A program made the translations under genes and the position numbers. DNA of 64,000 nt from Candidatus Sulfotelmatobacter sp. (GTDB taxonomy: Bacteria > Acidobacteriota > Terriglobia > Terriglobales > Acidobacteriaceae), in NCBI GenBank assembly GCA_030041475.1, contig JASHNU010000018.1, positions 50,163 to 114,162 of the forward strand. Reading direction: 5' to 3'. Below the pieces are notes generated by a model. It saw nothing but the letters and a program-made list of their open reading frames with translations. It did not search any database and had not been told where the DNA came from. Below are positions 58,956 to 64,000 of the stretch, one piece after another (positions within the stretch are counted from its first letter, which is position 1; each line of letters begins with the position of its first letter).

Positions 58956-59786
58956 TCAGCTGGCCGGCTTGCGCAGAGCGGCTCCCAGCAACTTGCCGGG
59001 ACCAGATTCCTGGATGAAGGCGATCACCCGGACATTCTTTGGATCGGTGCCGGGCTTGAGTTTGAGCTGGACTTCCTGGGAGAACGTCTTCCCCTTCTCG
59101 ATTTTTCCAACTTTCGTGAATTCCTGCGCGACCGCGACGTGGGTCAGGTGCCGCCCGCTATTCTCGCCTTTCAACACTTGCGACTCCACGTGATCCAGCG
59201 CAACCACCACGTACACATCTGCATTGCGGTTGTCGACGTTGGCATCGGTGTCAATGTGAGTCCGCAGCACCTTTGGGTCGGCAGCGTCGATAGTCACATC
59301 TCCGATGCGCACCGGAATCTTGGGGGACGAGGTGGCTTTTTCCAGGGCCAGCTTGACCAGGGCGGGTTTGGTCATCTGCACGATCGTGGTGCCATCGGCG
59401 ATCATCTGCGGCGTGTAGGGCGTGCTCTCTCCCAGCTTATGTTCGTAGGAGTCCTGGCGCTCGGTCAGTTGGGCCGAAGAATTCGGGTCCTTCCAGCCAT
59501 CGTGGTCCCAGTAGTCGACGTGCTCGCTGAGCACGATCAATTGCGCGCCAGGGATGGGCTGGTGAAGGTCCAGTTTTTGCAATAGGCCGTCGGCTGGAGG
59601 ACAACTGGAGCAGCCCTCGGAAGTGAAAAGTTCAACCAGAACGGGATGAAGTCCGGCGCCGGACTCTTGGCCATTTGCCCCTTTGTTCTCGGCTTGAGCG
59701 GCGGCCGACAATGTGGCTCGTGAGACACCGAGAGAAATCAGTGCTGCCAGCAGGCATGCGAACGATCCCACAAAACCCCGACTCAT
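58956..59786 (-). CDS. DUF1223 family exported thioredoxin-like protein
   Basis: 276 residues. N-terminal signal peptide (ACLLAALISLGVSRATLSAAAQ). The core HPVLVELFTSEGCSSCPPADGLLQ has Cys59 and Cys62 in the CSSC pattern shared by DUF1223, a thioredoxin-fold family of unknown reaction. LIVLSEHVDYWDHDGWKDP is a second family signature. Periplasmic; a redox or copper-related role has been guessed for the family but is not established. Confidence 0.88.
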   Translation of the reverse strand: MSRGFVGSFACLLAALISLGVSRATLSAAAQAENKGANGQESGAGLHPVLVELFTSEGCSSCPPADGLLQKLDLHQPIPGAQLIVLSEHVDYWDHDGWKDPNSSAQLTERQDSYEHKLGESTPYTPQMIADGTTIVQMTKPALVKLALEKATSSPKIPVRIGDVTIDAADPKVLRTHIDTDANVDNRNADVYVVVALDHVESQVLKGENSGRHLTHVAVAQEFTKVGKIEKGKTFSQEVQLKLKPGTDPKNVRVIAFIQESGPGKLLGAALRKPAS

Positions 59787-59858
59787 GACGATAGTATGGA
59801 ACGATTCACGCTCTGGCGCAACCCGCTTGTGATGGAATGCCGCCTAAACGATGCGATC

Positions 59859-61601
59859 TTAATTCCGCGCGGTGTGATCCACTCTCAGCAGAATCGTACC
59901 CACGACTCCTTTGTGCGGATCGGTAATCAATTTCACCGAGCGATCCCGATAAGCAGCCTGTAGCTTGCTCACGAGTGACGAATACATCGCGTCCGACGCC
60001 GAACCCCAGACAACCACCGCGTCCGGCGATAGCTCACTTATGTCGTGGATGACGGAATTCTGCCTAGAGTTGTCCGGAAGATCGAATAAGGTGCCGACGA
60101 GGCGCGAATCGGAAAAATACGCGGCGTACATGCCTGCTTCCCACCCCACCCCATGCTCAGGATAAGGGCCTTCGCCAATGCTGAGCGCATTTTCTGCGTG
60201 GCCGTCTTTCAGTATCCTGGCGGCGTCATAAACGCTGAGCTGAAAATCCTGGTGGATGATCCGAAAGGGCGAGGCCCAGTAAAGCTGAACGAACATCAAC
60301 CCTGCCACGAGGAGCATGCAGGCCAGGACTTGCCATCGGCCGCCATCAGGCATAGCCTCGATCCCCACCGCAGGGGCGCTGGACGACTTCGCCGGGACGG
60401 CATACCGGACCGACAGTGCGATGAGCAGCGGAGTGATGGGCAACACGTAGCGCACATCGAACACAAGCATGCAATACGCCAGTATCAACGCGATCACAGT
60501 GCACAGAACACATCCAGCCCAACGAAACTGCACGGGACAGCTCTGGCGTGCTCGTGTTATCTGAATCAAACAAAGAATCAGGACGAGAACGCCGCCAGGA
60601 GTCAACAAAACGAGAAGTTGCTTAGCAGCCTCAGGCAGGTTCTGGATTTCCTTGCGGACAATCCACGCGAGCAAGCCCGGCCTTCGAATGGGGACTCGCC
60701 ACAGAGTGGAACCCCGCGGCATGGAATCAGAAACCATGTACGAATCGTAGATTTGCCGCGTGTCCGTTAGCAGAAGCAGCCCTGCGCCGCGAGTGGCGGC
60801 CTGCTTCGCGGCCGGATCGAGAAGGTTCCAGCGCAACTGGTATCCGGTGGTGAAGACTCCATACTTCTGGTGCAGAGCGGTTCCCCAGCCAATCCAAATC
60901 AGCGCGGGAAGAATCGCAGCGAGAAGCAGCGCTCGGATTGCGCCCTGAGCTTTAACCCTTCCGCGAACGGAAAGAACCGCCAGCACCGTGGTTAGTGCGA
61001 ACAGTGGCATCGCGATGGACTTGGCCAGAAACGCCACGGCGTGAATCAGTCCCAGCACCAGCCAGTGCCGTTGGTTTTCGGGTTGCTTCAGGCAGGCGAG
61101 AAGTGCAATGAAATAAGCTAGCACCGCGGCCGTGAGCGCCAGGTCAGCCCCGATGAAGCAGACCGAGAAGGCCGCCACTCCGCGAGCGGCAACAAACCAC
61201 AAAACCGCCGCCGCACTCAGAAGCCGCGATCCCCAAAGTTTTTGCGCCAGGCAGTATGTCAGGAGCTGGCACAACACAAAGAGCGACAGCATAAGGATGT
61301 GCGCTGACCGCGTGTAGTCGCTTGCAAACAGTGACGCCGCCAGCAGCCATGAGATGAGCGGACTCCAATATCCGTGCAGCGAAGCTGCAAAGTTTCCGTC
61401 GCGGATGTGGCGGGCAATGCCGATGTATGAAATCGCGTCAGCGTTGATGGTGCGGCTGCAGTACCGCCAGAACCACACAACCTGAAATATCCAGAAAAGA
61501 CCGGCCGTCGCGATCATCGCCGCGGCAAGCCGCTGGTTGCCTGAGGGCTCAGTGCAGTCGTTCGCAGGATCAGTTTTCGGAGTGTCGTTCTGTATGGGCA
61601 T
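59859..61601 (-). CDS. Polytopic membrane glycosyltransferase-like protein (GT-C / GT39-type)
   Basis: 580 residues with about ten to twelve membrane segments (for example MIATAGLFWIFQVVWFWRYC and AIALPLFALTTVLAVLSV). The first loop after TM1 carries INADAISYIGIARHIRDGNF, matching the acidic-residue loop of GT-C mannosyl- or arabinosyltransferases, which use polyprenyl-phosphate sugars. The C-terminal soluble part is short. TTG 61613 is an alternative to ATG 61601. It is divergent from the next, shorter membrane protein with a 216-bp gap. Confidence 0.7.
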   Translation of the reverse strand: MPIQNDTPKTDPANDCTEPSGNQRLAAAMIATAGLFWIFQVVWFWRYCSRTINADAISYIGIARHIRDGNFAASLHGYWSPLISWLLAASLFASDYTRSAHILMLSLFVLCQLLTYCLAQKLWGSRLLSAAAVLWFVAARGVAAFSVCFIGADLALTAAVLAYFIALLACLKQPENQRHWLVLGLIHAVAFLAKSIAMPLFALTTVLAVLSVRGRVKAQGAIRALLLAAILPALIWIGWGTALHQKYGVFTTGYQLRWNLLDPAAKQAATRGAGLLLLTDTRQIYDSYMVSDSMPRGSTLWRVPIRRPGLLAWIVRKEIQNLPEAAKQLLVLLTPGGVLVLILCLIQITRARQSCPVQFRWAGCVLCTVIALILAYCMLVFDVRYVLPITPLLIALSVRYAVPAKSSSAPAVGIEAMPDGGRWQVLACMLLVAGLMFVQLYWASPFRIIHQDFQLSVYDAARILKDGHAENALSIGEGPYPEHGVGWEAGMYAAYFSDSRLVGTLFDLPDNSRQNSVIHDISELSPDAVVVWGSASDAMYSSLVSKLQAAYRDRSVKLITDPHKGVVGTILLRVDHTARN

Positions 61602-61817
61602 GGGAGACGGCAACGCGAGCTTACCGTGTCGGCATAAACAACGCCAGCGACGACTTCCAATAACTCCGCGTTTCGGGAAAACGTTGGAGGCTTCGCCCCT
61701 TGATATATTCTGAGACCGTGCTCCGAAGGATACCGAGCACGCTGAGTCGGAGAGTCGTTTGGAAGCGCCGCCTTCCGCTCCTGAGAATTTTCACTCTGAC
61801 TTGATCGAATCACTGTG

Positions 61818-62981
61818 ATGACTGAATCCTCGCTCGCATCTGCGCACATCAACGTCTGGAAACGCGAACCGACCATGCGCGAACTTCTGGTGTGGGTGGT
61901 GTTGAGTTGCTTCCTCTTCGATGTCGGGGCCAGCGTCCTGAACGGCTGGCACACTCTTGTGTTCAATTACGGCGACAACCTTGCTTACTTGCAAGAAGCC
62001 CAGGCCATTCGCAATTGGAATTTTCGCGGGCTCGGTGTTCAGCACTTCATGGGATATCCCTACGCCATCGCCGCCCTTTCTTTGATGTTTCATCTCCCGC
62101 TGGATTTCACGCTCTCTCTGGTGGCCGGGACGGCGTCCCTGGCAAGCACCTTGATCGTCGCTCGCCTGTTCGACCCCTGGGTCGCCGCCTATTTTGCCTT
62201 CACCAACCTGGCGTGGTTGCAGCTATCTTTTCTGGGCGGTTCTGAACCGCTGGCGGTGGCGCTCGGGCTGGCTGCGTTCTGGAGTTTCCGCCGCGGCCAC
62301 GCTCTCCCTGCGGCGTTGCTCGCATCGCTGGCAACGACGGTCCGGCCGCTGATGTTTGCGGCGCTGGTGGCTATCGGCATCACCTTGTTGCTCCAAAAGC
62401 GTTACGCGAAGTTTCTCGCTGCTCTTGGCATAGGACTGGCGATCGGACTGCTCTATGCATGGCCGCTCTACCATTACTTCGGCGACCCGTTGCTCACGGT
62501 TCACAGCTACACGTCTCGCGATTACGGCGGCGCCGGCGCGACTGGACCGCACGGACATCTTTTCGGCTGGCCGTTCCACGGCATCATTGCCGGCACGCTC
62601 GCGTATCCAGCGCCATGGACGAATCTGCTCGAAAGCTTTGTCTGGATCGCCCTGGTCCTGGCGGGAACGCTGGCGATGTTCCGCAGCGGCTACCGGCAGT
62701 ATGCCCGCGCCCACCCGGCTGAGGCGATCTTCGCCGGATTATTTATCTGCGCGATTCTCTCCTACGATTACGTGATCTGGGCCCGCAGTGCGTTCATGCG
62801 TTTTTCCATCCCGGTGATGCCCTTCGTTTTTTTCGCTCTGCTCCGGTGGTTGCCCAAGGACCGGCTGCCCGGTCGCCTGACAAACGACCGGCGAATTCTT
62901 CTGCCTCTGGCAACTCTCGGGACGCTGCTGGCTGTCTGTTCCGCCGTAGGAATTAAGAACGTTTTTCACTATCTAAGGTAG
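61818..62981 (+). CDS. Polytopic membrane protein, putative GT-C type glycosyltransferase
   Basis: 387 residues, about ten membrane segments. After TM1, FNYGDNLAYLQEAQAIRNWNF resembles the acidic first loop of GT-C transferases, with Asp and Glu in place of the usual DxD. YPYAIAALSLMFHLPLDF and LRSFVW-type segments follow. Shorter than most GT39/GT83 enzymes (usually 450-550), so a truncated or divergent member is likely. GTG 61815 is also possible. Substrate and acceptor unknown. Confidence 0.6.
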   Translation: MTESSLASAHINVWKREPTMRELLVWVVLSCFLFDVGASVLNGWHTLVFNYGDNLAYLQEAQAIRNWNFRGLGVQHFMGYPYAIAALSLMFHLPLDFTLSLVAGTASLASTLIVARLFDPWVAAYFAFTNLAWLQLSFLGGSEPLAVALGLAAFWSFRRGHALPAALLASLATTVRPLMFAALVAIGITLLLQKRYAKFLAALGIGLAIGLLYAWPLYHYFGDPLLTVHSYTSRDYGGAGATGPHGHLFGWPFHGIIAGTLAYPAPWTNLLESFVWIALVLAGTLAMFRSGYRQYARAHPAEAIFAGLFICAILSYDYVIWARSAFMRFSIPVMPFVFFALLRWLPKDRLPGRLTNDRRILLPLATLGTLLAVCSAVGIKNVFHYLR

Positions 62982-63045
62982 CTCGGGGGACCAGCAAGAA
63001 CGCAGACCGCACCCACCTGCGTTCCCGGTGGTTCAGCAGATTGGA

Positions 63046-63918
63046 CTATCGCCCGCGCTCTATCGTCGCCCGTTTGCGAGCGCAAAACGTCAGGATGGAG
63101 CCCGACATTTCCGGGTGAAAGTCTTCAAAACCGGAAGCTGTCAGACATCGCTCCAGCTCCGAAAGATCGAATACGTGCAGGCCATGATTTCTGCGAGTCC
63201 ATTCCCGCACGCCGGAATACTTGAGGATTCCGCCGTTGCCCGCCCCAAAAGTGAAGACAGAAAGGATGGTCGCGGGTCTCAAAACCCGAGAGATTTCGCG
63301 CAGGGCAATCCCGGTGTCCGCGAAAAGATGAAGCGACGCGCAACAGAGCGCGGCGTCGAAGAAGTCGTCTTCGAACGGAAGGGCTTCCACTCGGGCGCGC
63401 GCAAAATGCATATGAGAATCATTTTGTCGCAAAACATAGGCTGCTCCTTGCCGAAGCATGCCCATGGACACGTCGATTCCAAATACTTCTTTCGACGCTG
63501 ACGCAATGCGCCGGCCATAGGTGCCGGGGCCACAGGCGACGTCCAACACGCGCCCTTCGACCGATTCGACTCTTCCGGTCACCATGGCGATCAGCTGTGG
63601 CAGCGAAGGGCTATGCCATCCGCCATAAAGCTTCAGCACAACCGGATACCACAGCTTCGACTCATAAATGCGCGCCATCCGATCGATGAAGCGCATTCTA
63701 TGGAGGACGGGGTCGGTGCTGCGGGATAGCTTCTCGCGGATGAAGTCAGGGATGCCTTCCCTTATAGCGTAAGCCTCGGAGCAAGTGGAGCAGTGTAGCA
63801 AATCCTCTTCGTGACGCAGATGCCGCTTGCATCGCGGGCAAACATAAACTCCTGGTTGAGCGGAACGGGACGTGGCCGTCGAGCTACTGTTCGTCGAGAT
63901 ATTCCTCAGGAACGTCAT
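63046..63918 (-). CDS. Zinc-ribbon plus SAM-dependent methyltransferase
   Basis: 290 residues from ATG 63918. N-terminal Trm112-like ribbon VYVCPRCKRHLRHEEDLLHCSTC (four Cys) precedes class-I SAM motifs: GRVLDVACGPGTYGRRIA, VFGIDVSMGMLRQG, ALPFEDDFFDAALCCASLHLF and EISRVLRPATILSV. The layout matches the UbiE/COQ5-like methyltransferases with a Trm112-type N-terminus. The start overlaps the stop of the next upstream gene tail in another frame; ATG 63978 is an earlier option that would run deeper into that tail. Confidence 0.82.
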   Translation of the reverse strand: MTFLRNISTNSSSTATSRSAQPGVYVCPRCKRHLRHEEDLLHCSTCSEAYAIREGIPDFIREKLSRSTDPVLHRMRFIDRMARIYESKLWYPVVLKLYGGWHSPSLPQLIAMVTGRVESVEGRVLDVACGPGTYGRRIASASKEVFGIDVSMGMLRQGAAYVLRQNDSHMHFARARVEALPFEDDFFDAALCCASLHLFADTGIALREISRVLRPATILSVFTFGAGNGGILKYSGVREWTRRNHGLHVFDLSELERCLTASGFEDFHPEMSGSILTFCARKRATIERGR

Positions 63919-64000
63919 CCTCGGAAAGTTCGCGGGTTCGAACCTCCTTTTCGTCGGTATCGTCAGCCCGTTCGACACCTTCCACGACTCCCGCCTCGAA
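63884..64000 (-). CDS. C-terminal tail of a protein entering from the right edge (partial)
   Basis: 38 residues to a TAG stop at 63886-63884. The visible end is strongly acidic: EKEVRTRELSEDDVPEEYLDEQ. The family cannot be told. The frame overlaps the methyltransferase start by 35 bases in a different frame, so either the methyltransferase begins after this stop or this tail is chance. GC-rich third positions favour a real gene. Confidence 0.4.
   Translation of the reverse strand, partial: FEAGVVEGVERADDTDEKEVRTRELSEDDVPEEYLDEQ

Noticed and set aside
1..64000. CRISPR array, insertion sequence, prophage or integrase
   Set aside because: No regularly spaced repeats, no transposase or integrase motifs and no terminal inverted repeats were found by reading the window.
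1..64000. tRNA or rRNA genes
   Set aside because: No GGTTCGAATCC-type T-arm with matching acceptor stem, and no conserved rRNA segments were recognised; the gaps are short.

Overview
The window looks like a chromosomal segment of a high-GC acidobacterium (phylum Acidobacteriota, probably class Terriglobia). This rests on the mix of families: a GloVer-repeat secreted protein, MFD-type TonB-like proteins, a FecR-domain orphan, a short lysine-rich exported protein and a secreted M48/M28/M16 peptidase set. Taxonomy is inferred from gene content only. I see no rRNA, tRNA, insertion sequence, prophage or CRISPR array.

Region 1 (1-27319, all minus strand) is one very long surface-glycan operon of about 21 genes read from 27319 down past base 1. 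Many neighbours share ATGA or GTGA stop/start overlaps, which fixes several starts. The promoter-proximal part makes and activates a pseudaminic-type nonulosonic acid: PseB, PseC, a GNAT, a Gfo/Idh/MocA oxidoreductase, an SpsF-type cytidylyltransferase fused to a class-III aminotransferase, PseG fused to a GNAT, a formyltransferase-like protein, a PIG-L deacetylase and the synthase PseI/NeuB. The distal part holds a NodB deacetylase, a FemAB-like/GNAT fusion, a capsule-synthesis-like protein, a Wzx flippase, a methyltransferase, a second deacetylase-like protein, an alkaline-phosphatase-superfamily enzyme, AsnB, four GT4 glycosyltransferases (one cut by the window edge) and a Wzy/ligase membrane protein.

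Region 2 (27320-37339) starts from a 382-bp divergent spacer. It encodes a Wzz/BY-kinase chain-length regulator, a TPR/carbohydrate-binding-like protein and a second O-antigen-ligase protein on the plus strand. A FecR-domain protein, a GloVer-repeat protein, a YdcF-like protein and a UDP-sugar 6-dehydrogenase follow. Together with region 1 this is a near-complete Wzx/Wzy exopolysaccharide or capsule system.

Region 3 (37340-48500) holds a TonB-like protein with an M48 metalloprotease, a lone Flp pilin gene of only 54 codons with its own promoter and terminator, a NarL-type two-component pair, a divergent second histidine kinase with a degenerate ATP domain, RlmN, an M16 peptidase and a Lys-rich exported peptide.

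Region 4 (48500-57200) holds a molybdopterin oxidoreductase, a cytochrome b, an ECF sigma factor and an anti-sigma factor in one minus-strand run, then a TonB-like protein, a YbhB/PEBP protein and an isochorismatase-like hydrolase. A PAS/degenerate-GGDEF gene lies directly upstream of motA-motB. The spacer before that gene (54079-54336) can form three strong RNA hairpins.

Region 5 (57200-64000) holds an M28 peptidase, a DUF1223 protein, two polytopic glycosyltransferase-like membrane proteins, a zinc-ribbon methyltransferase and the acidic C-terminal tail of a gene entering from the right edge.
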